A stretch of 6,929 nucleotides of DNA from Caldisericia bacterium (GCA_028708485.1 JAQVYZ010000053.1:1-6929), one strand, 5' to 3'. Positions 1-6,480 are shown, counted from the first letter of the stretch. Program-made: numbers and translations. Notes: a model not told the origin generated them from the letters alone.

Positions 1-18
1 ATGAGTAAGGGTTGTGTC

Positions 19-714
19 TTATACGTTGCATACCACCGGACCATCAAGTACTTTGCCATCCTTAAGATGAACAATCCGATCACTTTGGTTAGCCAGATCA
101 AGGTTGTGGGTAGCACAAATTATCGTTACTTTCAAATCTTTGTTTAATTGCCTGAATAAATCAAAGATGAGTTGGGAATTAGTCGAGTCAAGGTTTCCTG
201 TTGGCTCATCTGCAATAATAATCTTAGGGTCATTAATCATGGCACGTGCGATAGCAACCCGTTGCATCTCTCCGCCGGATAATTGACCAGGCAGATGGTG
301 CATTCGTTTTTCTAAACCGATTTTAGTTAACAAGGCAGTGATTTCCTGAAGGTTTTTTTTCTTCCCTGCAAACATTAAGGGTAGTTGAATATTTTCCGAA
401 ACAGTCAACGTTGGAATCAGGAAGAAATATTGAAAAATAAAACCAAAGTGATCTCTACGGACTTTAATCAGCTTTTTTTCAGGAAAATCAGACACATCCA
501 GATCCTCTATCAAGAGCGATCCGGTTGATGGTTTATCTAAACAACTGATGATATTGAGGAAAGTTGTTTTTCCGGAACCGGAAGAGCCGACAATCGACAG
601 AAATTCACCCTGTTTAATATCCAATGAGACACCGTTCAATGCATGAACCGTTTCCTCACCTCTTTTAAACGATTTGTGCAGATCCTGGGTTCTGATGATG
701 ACTGAATTATTCAT
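19..714 (-). CDS. ABC transporter ATP-binding protein, MacB/LolD type
   Basis: This is the cytoplasmic ATPase that powers the two permeases encoded just upstream. The 231-residue product has every ABC landmark: Walker A GSSGSGKT (residues 43-50), Q-loop FIFQ (Q95), signature LSGGE (145-149), Walker B IIIADEP (165-171, catalytic E170), D-loop NLDS (174-177) and switch histidine in ATHN (H203). The DEPTGNLDS run and the length are typical of the MacB/LolD/FtsE group, which works with FtsX-fold permeases by mechanotransmission rather than classical substrate translocation. I chose the ATG at 714 because GGAGG lies 9 nt upstream and the sequence begins with the usual VIIRTQDLHKSF strand; an in-frame ATG at 774 would add 20 unrelated residues lying inside the preceding gene. 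The start overlaps the preceding permease by 8 bp, so translation is coupled. It is the last visible gene of the operon; only 18 bp follow, so a terminator cannot be judged. The family is certain, the substrate unknown. Confidence 0.96.
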   Translation of the reverse strand: MNNSVIIRTQDLHKSFKRGEETVHALNGVSLDIKQGEFLSIVGSSGSGKTTFLNIISCLDKPSTGSLLIEDLDVSDFPEKKLIKVRRDHFGFIFQYFFLIPTLTVSENIQLPLMFAGKKKNLQEITALLTKIGLEKRMHHLPGQLSGGEMQRVAIARAMINDPKIIIADEPTGNLDSTNSQLIFDLFRQLNKDLKVTIICATHNLDLANQSDRIVHLKDGKVLDGPVVCNV

Positions 715-1891
715 TTCTGATAACCTCCATGGGAGAAATTTTAGTTGCGGTAATACAAGGGATGATACTTGCAAGAGTACCGATCACCACACTGATCAGT
801 ATCGTCAGGAGAATAACTATGAGTGAGAAATGCGATAATTGACCCGGCGGGGCGCTAACGATCAATTTTCTGACAAACAACTCTAATGTTTTTGAGAGGG
901 AAATTGCCATCAAAATGCCAACGATGGAACCGATCAAGACCAGGATTCCGGTCTCGGTCATAATCATCTGAATGATATCTTGGTTGCTGGCACCGATCGC
1001 TTTTAACATGCCTAATTCTTTTTTTCTGTCCTCGATACTCATAAAAATCGTGTTAATCAAGCCAATGATACCGATGAGCAGTGTAAACAACATCGCTAAA
1101 TTGAGTAGTTGAGTAGTGGTATCCAATAAATCATTCAGTGTATACTGAACTTGTTTGTATGTCACTGTCTGAACATCAGGGATTTGGTTTATCTCTTCTG
1201 CGATTTTACCAATTGAAAAACCTTCTTTTACCCTGATTGCAATGCCTTTTATCGTATGTCCGGGGGGGACGATCGTCTTGATGAACAAGATGGGCAGATA
1301 TATAAAGTTATCATCCGAGGTGCCTGTTTGCTGTAACGAACCAACCAGTTTTACCTGGAATGTTTTTACTTCCTCGCCTAATTTAACGGTAATATCGATG
1401 TTCTCTCCTAATTGGATTCCCATATTATGCCGGGCTTGACTACCTAAATACGCTTCAGGAGCATCTTCCTTGGAGAAATGTTCCCCATCAAGCTTCCATT
1501 CCGCTTTCAGGTCAAACATGGTCTCTTCAATACCGTACAAAGCGGTTTCAAAACTGCCCGGTTGTAGTTTGGCATGATGAATATGGATGGGTGAGACGAT
1601 ATCGACACCGGGATTTTTTCTGATTTCCTCTAACTGCTCAAACGACATGGATTTGTCGATTTTTCCTCCGTGCATCAACAGAGAAGTGGCTTCATACGGA
1701 CAGCCTTTTGGTACCGCCAGAATATTGATCCCAAAACTGGAATATTCATTTTGCAGGGCTCGTTTGTATCCGGTTGAAAAAGTGTAAACAGAAAAGAAAA
1801 CAGCTAGCACGATCGCTACACCGATGATGGTAAGAATAGTGCGGATTTTACGTATAAATAAACTTCTGTAAGCAAACTGCGGGATGTTCAT
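707..1891 (-). CDS. ABC transporter permease, FtsX/MacB family, with CPYEA motif (second of two paralogs)
   Basis: This is a 394-residue membrane subunit with MacB-type topology: one N-terminal membrane segment (about 17-38), a large extracytoplasmic domain (about 40-260), then three C-terminal segments (about 262-284, 313-335, 356-379). The cytoplasmic coupling stretch EDRKKELGMLKAIGAS (287-302) is the FtsX-domain hallmark that docks on the ATPase. The extracytoplasmic domain holds PKGCPYEAT (61-69, Cys64), GTSDD (190-194) and, after membrane segment 3, VSAPPG (345-350); all three recur in the neighbouring permease. The start at 1891 is supported by GGAGG 7 nt upstream and by matching N-termini of the two paralogs (MNIPQFAYRSL versus MNLFRFALKNL). 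A longer reading from 2011 would add 40 residues that are only the other gene read out of frame. The ATG overlaps the previous stop as ATGA. A single Cys in the motif plus Cys379 are its only cysteines. It probably pairs with its paralog as a heterodimer; its substrate is not evident. Confidence 0.94.
   Translation of the reverse strand: MNIPQFAYRSLFIRKIRTILTIIGVAIVLAVFFSVYTFSTGYKRALQNEYSSFGINILAVPKGCPYEATSLLMHGGKIDKSMSFEQLEEIRKNPGVDIVSPIHIHHAKLQPGSFETALYGIEETMFDLKAEWKLDGEHFSKEDAPEAYLGSQARHNMGIQLGENIDITVKLGEEVKTFQVKLVGSLQQTGTSDDNFIYLPILFIKTIVPPGHTIKGIAIRVKEGFSIGKIAEEINQIPDVQTVTYKQVQYTLNDLLDTTTQLLNLAMLFTLLIGIIGLINTIFMSIEDRKKELGMLKAIGASNQDIIQMIMTETGILVLIGSIVGILMAISLSKTLELFVRKLIVSAPPGQLSHFSLIVILLTILISVVIGTLASIIPCITATKISPMEVIRNE
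723..730 (-). promoter_or_regulatory. Ribosome binding site of the ATPase gene inside the second permease gene
   Basis: The same octamer ATGGAGGT encodes Met-Glu-Val near the end of the second permease and provides GGAGG 9 nt before the ATPase ATG at 714, deciding that start. Confidence 0.85.
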
Positions 1892-3057
1892 ACTTGCACC
1901 TCCATGTGAATCACTTTGGCAGGAACTTGAGAGGAAGCTTTCCAGGCAGGATAGAGAGAGGCAAGAAAGCCAACTAAAAGCGCAAAAGCGGTCCCAGCTA
2001 AAAACATCCAAGGTTCAAAGACGATAAGATTGCCTTTAGGTGCGGAAGAAACATACAATTTCACCAGATTATTGAGAAATGGCCTGAGAACAAACACAAT
2101 TCCTATGGCGAAAAGACATCCTGTGACAACAATAATGAAGGTCTGGAATAAGACAATCCATCGGATCTGTTGATTGGTTGATCCAATTGCCTTGAAAACA
2201 CCAAATTCCTTGATTTGTTCCAGGATAGACATCAGCAGACTATTCAGAATCTGTAATCCGCTGATCAGGATTGCGATCAGGATAATGCCCAGCAGTAAGA
2301 CTTTCACTGTATTGATAAATTTTAAAACGATTCCGATCACTTGATCCATGGTGACAACCTGGACATCTTGCAGCTTTTCAATTTCTGTGACCGATTCAGC
2401 CATCTTCGTAGGGTCTTTCAAAGTGACAGCAATACCGGTAACCTTGGATGGTAAGGAAAAGAGAGCTTGTGCTTCCTGCAAAGGGATGTAAATGATGCTG
2501 TCGTCCTCTGTGCCTTGCAATGGGAGGATTTCCAGTATTTTATAAGTTGTTTTTTTAGTTCCGATTGTAATCGAATCGCCTTTTGCCAATTTAAGCATCT
2601 CAGCTTTCTTAAAGCCTATGATTGCTCCGGCTTCTTTGAAAACTTCGCTGGTCAGATTCCAGCTTTTTTTTAAGGCAAAAATACCATCAGTGACGCCGTA
2701 AATAATATCGGAGGTGCCGGGTTCAGTTTGAGAGGGCTGCAGACCCATCAGAATACCGTACACTTGGTTGACATTCGGAATTTCCAGCATTTTTTGCATG
2801 GCTTCTTCCGGTAAATAAGCAGGCAGAACACCACCGCTGATGATCAAGGCTGTCGCCTCATACGGGCATCCTTTTGGTACTGCAAGCAGTTGGGCGCCCA
2901 ACTGATTCACATCTTTCAGGATGGCTCGAGTATATCCTTCGTTTAATCCAAGAAAGCTGATGAGCAAAGTCACTGCTATCGCGATAGAGAGAATCGTAAG
3001 AACTGACCTGGTTACATTTCTTCGAAGATTCTTCAGGGCAAAGCGAAATAAGTTCAT
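1888..3057 (-). CDS. ABC transporter permease, FtsX/MacB family, with CPYEA motif (first of two paralogs)
   Basis: This is a 389-residue permease of the same design as the gene downstream: membrane segments at about 18-38, 248-275, 301-325 and 347-370, with the extracytoplasmic domain between the first two. It carries PKGCPYEAT at 61-69, exactly the same residue numbers as in its paralog, plus GTEDD (182-186) and VSSAPKG (336-342). The coupling stretch is LEQIKEFGVFKAIGST (279-294), where the usual acidic/basic 'E.KKE.G' pattern is slightly relaxed. The start at 3057 has AGGAGGG ending 3 nt upstream, a short spacer; the longer reading from 3108 would add 17 residues inside the preceding gene and gives a poor N-terminus. 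It begins 8 bp after the stalk-protein stop, and its TGA overlaps the next ATG. Two tandem but diverged permeases with one ATPase suggest an obligate heterodimer. FtsX-family permeases in the Campylobacter P19/FTR1-type iron cluster have a similar two-permease-plus-ATPase layout; I recall this and cannot test homology here. Confidence 0.94.
   Translation of the reverse strand: MNLFRFALKNLRRNVTRSVLTILSIAIAVTLLISFLGLNEGYTRAILKDVNQLGAQLLAVPKGCPYEATALIISGGVLPAYLPEEAMQKMLEIPNVNQVYGILMGLQPSQTEPGTSDIIYGVTDGIFALKKSWNLTSEVFKEAGAIIGFKKAEMLKLAKGDSITIGTKKTTYKILEILPLQGTEDDSIIYIPLQEAQALFSLPSKVTGIAVTLKDPTKMAESVTEIEKLQDVQVVTMDQVIGIVLKFINTVKVLLLGIILIAILISGLQILNSLLMSILEQIKEFGVFKAIGSTNQQIRWIVLFQTFIIVVTGCLFAIGIVFVLRPFLNNLVKLYVSSAPKGNLIVFEPWMFLAGTAFALLVGFLASLYPAWKASSQVPAKVIHMEVQV
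1898..1905 (-). promoter_or_regulatory. Ribosome binding site of second permease inside the first permease gene
   Basis: ATGGAGGT on the minus strand encodes Met-Glu-Val near the C-terminus of the first permease and at the same time supplies GGAGG 7 nt before the ATG at 1891. It fixes that start in preference to the longer reading. Confidence 0.85.
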
Positions 3058-3060
3058 AAG

Positions 3061-3067
3061 CCCTCCT
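3061..3067 (-). promoter_or_regulatory. Ribosome binding site of first permease, overlapping stop of stalk gene
   Basis: On the minus strand the sequence is TAGGAGGG then CTT and ATG, so the stop codon TAG of the stalk gene forms part of the Shine-Dalgarno sequence. It decides the start at 3057 and implies that ribosomes finishing the stalk protein re-initiate on the permease. Confidence 0.85.
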
Positions 3068-4064
3068 ACTCTTTTTCGATCAGAATCTGTTGCTTCTTGG
3101 CGTTCCATTCTACGGATGCTTGAAGCTGTTCGGCAACAAAGCGTACAGGAACCATCGTTCTTTTATTCACAATAATGGGAGGCGCATCCAGCATCACTTT
3201 TTTATCATTCACCAACGCTTCAGGTTTGTTGATGGTAAGGATGATCTTGATATTGTCCAGCTGATAAGAGATATTCTCCACCAGTTTGGTAGAGGAATTG
3301 GTTTTATACGCTACCATGGCTCCAAAAGACTCACCCAGGAATCTGAACGGCACATAGGTTCGGTTGTTGTCTATAAACGGGGGAGCGTCCAATGGTTTAT
3401 TCTGACCGTTCACAACCGCTTTATTGTTACCAATCGTTAACAAAATGGAAACCGGGTTGGAGGAGAATTCTCTCCATTCGTAGACATAGATCCACTGATA
3501 GTCAGAACCATTCTGCAACAGCTTCACTAAAATCTGTATCCGGTTTGTACTATTGGACTTTAATTCACCAAACAAAGGAATGGTAGCTTTTGTTGTGATG
3601 CTTCTCTCTTTACCTACCTGATCTCCTTGAAGAAGGTCCATTTTCAGATAACCAAGGTCTGAACCTTCCAGACTACAGCAAGAAGCACCGAAAGGTTGTA
3701 AGCGTACTTGTATCGATCCGCTCAGGTAATGAGAGGTATTCCATTCTTTGATTAATCCGGTAATCGTCATCTCGAGAGTCTCTTTTGGTGTTAGTTTTTC
3801 TGGGAGGGGTGTCCATTTCCAATCGATAACCGCTTTTTCTACCTTACCTTGTTTCTCGTACGTGGAGATACAGGTGATGCGGCTGGCTTCACCGGATAGT
3901 TCTGTTCCCTGAGGGGGCCTTGCCACGACGGATTCCAGCAATTGTTTATCGGTTAGCACCCATGCCTTTTTTGTTTCTGCATGAAGCGATGAAGTGATGT
4001 AAAAACGAATTTGCATCATGGAGAAGATAACAATTAAAACGAGTATCCCGCTAATTTTTCTCAT
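3066..4064 (-). CDS. Secreted protein with two stalk (copper amine oxidase N-terminal-like) repeats
   Basis: The 332-residue product begins with a signal peptide or membrane anchor (basic MRK, hydrophobic residues about 4-25, possible cleavage near SSLHAE at 25-30), so it acts outside the membrane. Residues about 35-203 are a predicted mostly beta region that I do not recognise, with cysteines at 64, 129 and 130. The C-terminus holds two stalk-domain repeats of the Cu_amine_oxidN1 type: DAPPFIDNNRTYVPFRF (226-242) and DAPPIIVNKRTMVPVRF (293-309), each preceded by a 'VNG/VND' beta strand and spaced 67 residues apart. These domains are common in Bacillota surface proteins, lack the amine oxidase catalytic domain and usually serve as wall or protein-binding modules; no oxidase activity is implied. 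The ATG has an AAAGGA site just upstream. The stop TAG overlaps the ribosome site of the first permease, so this is the head gene of the ABC operon and plausibly encodes its extracytoplasmic partner (inference). Confidence 0.9.
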   Translation of the reverse strand: MRKISGILVLIVIFSMMQIRFYITSSLHAETKKAWVLTDKQLLESVVARPPQGTELSGEASRITCISTYEKQGKVEKAVIDWKWTPLPEKLTPKETLEMTITGLIKEWNTSHYLSGSIQVRLQPFGASCCSLEGSDLGYLKMDLLQGDQVGKERSITTKATIPLFGELKSNSTNRIQILVKLLQNGSDYQWIYVYEWREFSSNPVSILLTIGNNKAVVNGQNKPLDAPPFIDNNRTYVPFRFLGESFGAMVAYKTNSSTKLVENISYQLDNIKIILTINKPEALVNDKKVMLDAPPIIVNKRTMVPVRFVAEQLQASVEWNAKKQQILIEKE

Positions 4065-4334
4065 ATGCTTTCCTTTCAGTTCGATTGTAACTGATTTGTT
4101 TCATTTTTAATGGTACTTCCATAAAAAAAGAAAGTTCCATAATTATCTTGACTTATTGATAGATATGTCATAACTTCTTGAGAATCGAAAACTTCGGAAA
4201 GATTATAATTGCTGAGAGGACAAGACTGCCCAATAATTTGTTTCGTCACTGGAGAGATCACCGGGAGGAAGAACTCCACCGGGACGATAAGAAAAAGAGA
4301 AAAGTTCTTTCTGTATCAAGAATAGCCGGAAAAA
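4065..4334 (-). other. 270-bp gap with a weak ORF, possible decayed gene or leader
   Basis: No convincing gene is present, but the minus strand is not obviously empty. A frame is open from about 4315 to a TGA at 4076-4078. Its first usable start is a GTG at 4277-4279, with no Shine-Dalgarno site, giving 67 codons. The end of this reading (for example VMTYLSISQDNYGTFFFYG) looks protein-like, and its stop lies 11 nt before the stalk-gene ATG. In a second minus frame, the one used by the flavoprotein gene, another open stretch runs after that gene's stop (about 4317 to 4203; contains SYRPGGVLPPGDLSS). The two could be pieces of one frameshifted gene. Around 4261-4282 there is an imperfect stem (CCGGGAG / CTCCACCGG) that overlaps the GTG and is not followed by a T-run, so it is not a standard terminator. 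A TATAAT reads on the minus strand at 4202-4207, but no good -35 precedes it. Confidence 0.3.
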
Positions 4335-4913
4335 TTATTTCACGGTCTTTTTGTATTGCTTATCAATATTGTCAGCGATAATATCCGCTTTGTCAAAAAT
4401 TTCAGGTTGGTCTTTCAGGTCTTTTGCAGAACTGACTCCTGCAGCTATCAACGAGCCACCTGATTGCATCTCGAAACTTTCAATAAACCATGTATGTAAA
4501 TGTTCGCGTACATATTCAAAATATTGGATATCTCCACCTTGCGTGATGACATCTGAAAAAATCTTCTGCTTGATAATCTTGCTTCTTTCCTCACCAAAAA
4601 AAGTGTAACACCGATCAATCAATGATTTAGCGCAACCTGTCACCAACCCAATATAGACAGGAGAGCCAAAAATAATCGCATCTGCTTGTTCCATAGCTTC
4701 TAAAACCGGTATTAAATCGTCTTTAATGGCGCAGATAGGTGCTCCTTTTTTTTGGCAGGCCTGACAAGCTTTACAACCTTTGAATTGCAGGTCATATAAT
4801 GGGACAAATTCTACGTCATGACCTTTCTCTATTAATCTTTTTTCCAAATGATGCAACAACGTAGCTGTGCTGCCTTTTTGTCTGGGACTGCAATTGATCG
4901 CGATTACCTTCAT
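4335..4913 (-). CDS. Flavodoxin-fold NAD(P)H-dependent FMN reductase / iron-sulfur flavoprotein-like
   Basis: This 192-residue cytoplasmic protein has the FMN-reductase form of the flavodoxin fold. The first strand MKVIAINCSP is followed by the FMN-phosphate loop SPRQKGST (9-16), then GSPVYIG (83-89) and KSLIDR (96-101), which contact the isoalloxazine ring in this family. Between strands 2 and 3 lies a cysteine cluster: C47, C50, C53 and C61, spaced CX2CX2CX7C. That matches the compact CX2CX2CX4-7C pattern described for the [4Fe-4S] cluster of archaeal iron-sulfur flavoproteins (Isf), so a cluster-bearing electron-transfer flavoprotein is a reasonable call. Many bacterial relatives are annotated only as flavodoxin family, and NAD(P)H use is unproven. 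The ATG at 4913 has GGAGGA about 7 nt upstream. It lies on the same strand as the ABC operon but 270 bp from the next gene, so co-transcription is possible, not shown. It is full length. Confidence 0.93.
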   Translation of the reverse strand: MKVIAINCSPRQKGSTATLLHHLEKRLIEKGHDVEFVPLYDLQFKGCKACQACQKKGAPICAIKDDLIPVLEAMEQADAIIFGSPVYIGLVTGCAKSLIDRCYTFFGEERSKIIKQKIFSDVITQGGDIQYFEYVREHLHTWFIESFEMQSGGSLIAAGVSSAKDLKDQPEIFDKADIIADNIDKQYKKTVK

Positions 4914-5025
4914 GTTCTGTCCTCCATGAATCTCATAAAATTACACACTAATAAAAAAACAATACAATGCTAACAGTATACATCAACCGTAACAACCATA
5001 CAGCATAACTCCCCTCTCATTTTTA

Positions 5026-5049
5026 GGACAGGGGACAGTCCCTTGTACC
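5026..5049. repeat. REP-like palindrome with GGGGACAGTCCC core
   Basis: The sequence reads GGACAGGGGACAGTCCC followed by TTGTACC. The core GGGAC-A-GTCCC is a perfect 11-bp odd palindrome, and the arms extend it (ACAGGGGAC against GTCCCTTGT, with one G-T type pair, then GG/CC at the ends). On the plus strand it is followed by A and seven T (5050-5057), so it resembles an intrinsic terminator, but no plus-strand gene ends before it. GC-rich elements with this core are, as I recall, scattered between genes in several Clostridia and are associated with REP/RAYT-type (IS200-like transposase) elements. No transposase gene is present here. Confidence 0.6.
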
Positions 5050-5106
5050 ATTTTTTTAAGAGATAAAACAACCCCTTTTTGCAATTCGGTATTTTGAAAG
5101 CAGCAT

Positions 5107-5112
5107 TATAAT
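5107..5112 (+). promoter_or_regulatory. Candidate -10 box for the lipoprotein gene
   Basis: A perfect TATAAT stands 41 nt before the ATG at 5154, leaving a leader of about 35 nt, which is a normal distance. At the ideal 16-17 nt spacing the -35 position reads TTCGGT or ATTCGG, a poor match, and a better TTGCAA (5079-5084) is 22 nt away, too far. There is no TGn extension. The promoter would be weak or activator-dependent if real. Confidence 0.3.
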
Positions 5113-5153
5113 TAGGGTATGAAATCTTAAACTCATTTGAAAAGAAGGCATTC

Positions 5154-6446
5154 ATGAGAAAAAAAGAGGTCGTAGCGATTCTATTGGTATTTTTTGTTAT
5201 CAATCTGTTCTCATGCAAAAATTCATCAATCAACAATAAAATTCCGGGCATAAGCACTATAAAGGAAGAAGAGAGAATTATACCGTCAATAAATGATGTA
5301 GTCATAAAAGAAAAAATAAGCCAATCAATTCAATGGCAAAGTCCCTATCCGTTTGGTATCAGAAAAAATTTCATTCCCACTCGAAATGAGACAAAAAGTA
5401 ATGATGAGGTCGCCATTTCTTATGCATCCTATCCATCTTTCCATGGTTTGCCTGATAAAGCAATAGAGAAAAAAGTAAATCAAATCATTAAAGGATACAT
5501 CGATAACGAACTAAAGGAATTCTGGAATAGCATAAGTATGGGTAGAAATGTATATTTTAGCCATTACCAAATCTTGTTTATTGATGAGAATATCTGCAGC
5601 ATCTTATTTCATCGTTACGGATATCGCTGGACTGAAAGCTATATCATGAATATTCATCTTCAAGAAGGAAAATTGCTGAAACCAGAAGATTTTTTTGTTA
5701 AGGGATATGATTATTATCCGATTATGAGGGCTTATTGCTTGAAAGACTTGACTGAACAACGCTTAAGCGAGGGAAGAGATCTTACTAATATGGAAGGAAA
5801 ACTCTTGTACAAATTTGATTTTAATGTGACTGCAAACGGATTTTATGCTTATTTTAATGAGATATTCAGTCATGCTACAGGAGATTATGCAGTGTATATT
5901 CCATTTAGCATATTTGGTGAAAATTGTCTGTTGAAACCAAAAAAAAGCCTGTATGGGTATTTTGATTGTCCGGATGGATGGAAATATTTTGATGAAAATA
6001 ATTTTTTAATCAAATATCCCACATTATTGGACGCGGATGGATTTGTGATGAATATGACATATAACGATGAGGATGATGACGGCTCCAATTTCAATCTAAA
6101 CTTACTAGTTCAGAATACTGGGGAAATCTCTTTCAAAATTCAACAAAAAAATGGTTGGAATGCTGAACCAATCAACAAAAACGATAAAGAAAAGTTAGTC
6201 AATATAGATTCAGTCGAATTTGAAAAAACACAAAAGAGCTCAGAAACAAAGGACCAAGTTAGCCAGATGATCACTATAAAGGAGGATACTACTTTCAGAA
6301 CAATTCTTACGAAATCAGAGCGGATTGAATATAATATTACAATTTCTATTACAAGCTTACCCCTTAAGGATCAATCTGTATGGGAAGATCAAAAAGAGAA
6401 GCTGTATTATTATGTCAACCAAATCTTAAGCACCTTTGAACTTTAA
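5154..6446 (+). CDS. Lipoprotein with RsiV/DUF3298-like region
   Basis: The 430-residue product starts with a lipoprotein signal peptide: basic MRKK, hydrophobic core (about 5-19) and lipobox LFSC with Cys21 as the lipidated residue, so it should sit on the outer face of the membrane. Residues about 86-255 resemble the DUF4163/DUF3298 architecture of RsiV and PdaC: SYASYPSFHGLPDKAI leading a helix, a strand pair, the 'LQEGKLLKPEDFF' turn (169-181), a helix, then a strand 'FNVTANGFYAYF' and 'HATGDYAVYIPFS' (240-252). RsiV itself is a membrane-anchored anti-sigma factor, but no sigma-binding N-terminal domain is present here. Residues about 275-430 form a second region (WKYFDENNFLIKYP onward, ending in a strand and helix) with the look of a PsbP-like or other small beta/alpha domain, and an acidic run DEDDD at 305-309. 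AAGAAGG lies 5 nt before the ATG. It is AT-rich compared with the minus-strand operon. Exact function is unknown. Confidence 0.85.
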   Translation: MRKKEVVAILLVFFVINLFSCKNSSINNKIPGISTIKEEERIIPSINDVVIKEKISQSIQWQSPYPFGIRKNFIPTRNETKSNDEVAISYASYPSFHGLPDKAIEKKVNQIIKGYIDNELKEFWNSISMGRNVYFSHYQILFIDENICSILFHRYGYRWTESYIMNIHLQEGKLLKPEDFFVKGYDYYPIMRAYCLKDLTEQRLSEGRDLTNMEGKLLYKFDFNVTANGFYAYFNEIFSHATGDYAVYIPFSIFGENCLLKPKKSLYGYFDCPDGWKYFDENNFLIKYPTLLDADGFVMNMTYNDEDDDGSNFNLNLLVQNTGEISFKIQQKNGWNAEPINKNDKEKLVNIDSVEFEKTQKSSETKDQVSQMITIKEDTTFRTILTKSERIEYNITISITSLPLKDQSVWEDQKEKLYYYVNQILSTFEL

Positions 6447-6480
6447 AAGGTCTTCATTAGAAGGATTAGAAGGATAGGCT

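Larger units (their letters stand above)
4914..5153. other. Divergent intergenic region, 240 bp
   Basis: The region separates the minus-strand flavoprotein gene from the plus-strand lipoprotein gene and must hold the start signals of both. Toward the flavoprotein gene, the minus strand shows GGAGGA before the ATG and a possible -10 box TATACT (plus-strand positions 4975-4980), about 55 nt before the start codon once the +1 offset is allowed; no acceptable -35 is visible. Toward the lipoprotein gene there is a TATAAT (5107-5112) and an AAGAAGG ribosome site (5142-5148), 5 nt before the ATG. The middle carries a palindrome at 5026-5049. A minus-strand reading at 4970-5305 crosses this region but lies mostly antisense to the lipoprotein gene, and I do not regard it as a gene. 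Confidence 0.6.

Noticed and set aside
715..774. N-terminal extension of the ATPase to an ATG at 774
   Set aside because: The extra 20 residues lie in the permease coding region, no family member has them, and the ATG at 714 has a proper GGAGG.
1892..2011. N-terminal extension of the second permease to 2011
   Set aside because: The 40 added residues are Ser/Cys-rich out-of-frame translation of the first permease; the ATG at 1891 aligns with the paralog's N-terminus.
3090..3586. Plus-strand ORFs opposite the stalk gene
   Set aside because: They are antisense shadows of a well supported gene, rich in His, Arg and Ser, without domains or ribosome sites.
3066..4064. Copper amine oxidase enzyme
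   Set aside because: Only the N-terminal stalk-type repeats are present; there is no catalytic domain or topaquinone site, so enzyme activity should not be assigned.
4261..4282. Stem CCGGGAG / CTCCACCGG as terminator of the flavoprotein gene
   Set aside because: The stem is short and imperfect and is not followed by a T-run on the minus strand; it begins more than 50 bp past the stop.
5026..5057. Intrinsic terminator (hairpin plus T-run) on the plus strand
   Set aside because: No plus-strand gene lies to its left; the neighbouring gene is on the minus strand and diverges from it. A REP-like repeat explains it better.
4970..5305. Minus-strand ORF of 111 codons with a hydrophobic start
   Set aside because: About half of it is antisense to the N-terminus and signal peptide of the lipoprotein gene, whose start, ribosome site and lipobox are strong; it also runs through the palindrome.
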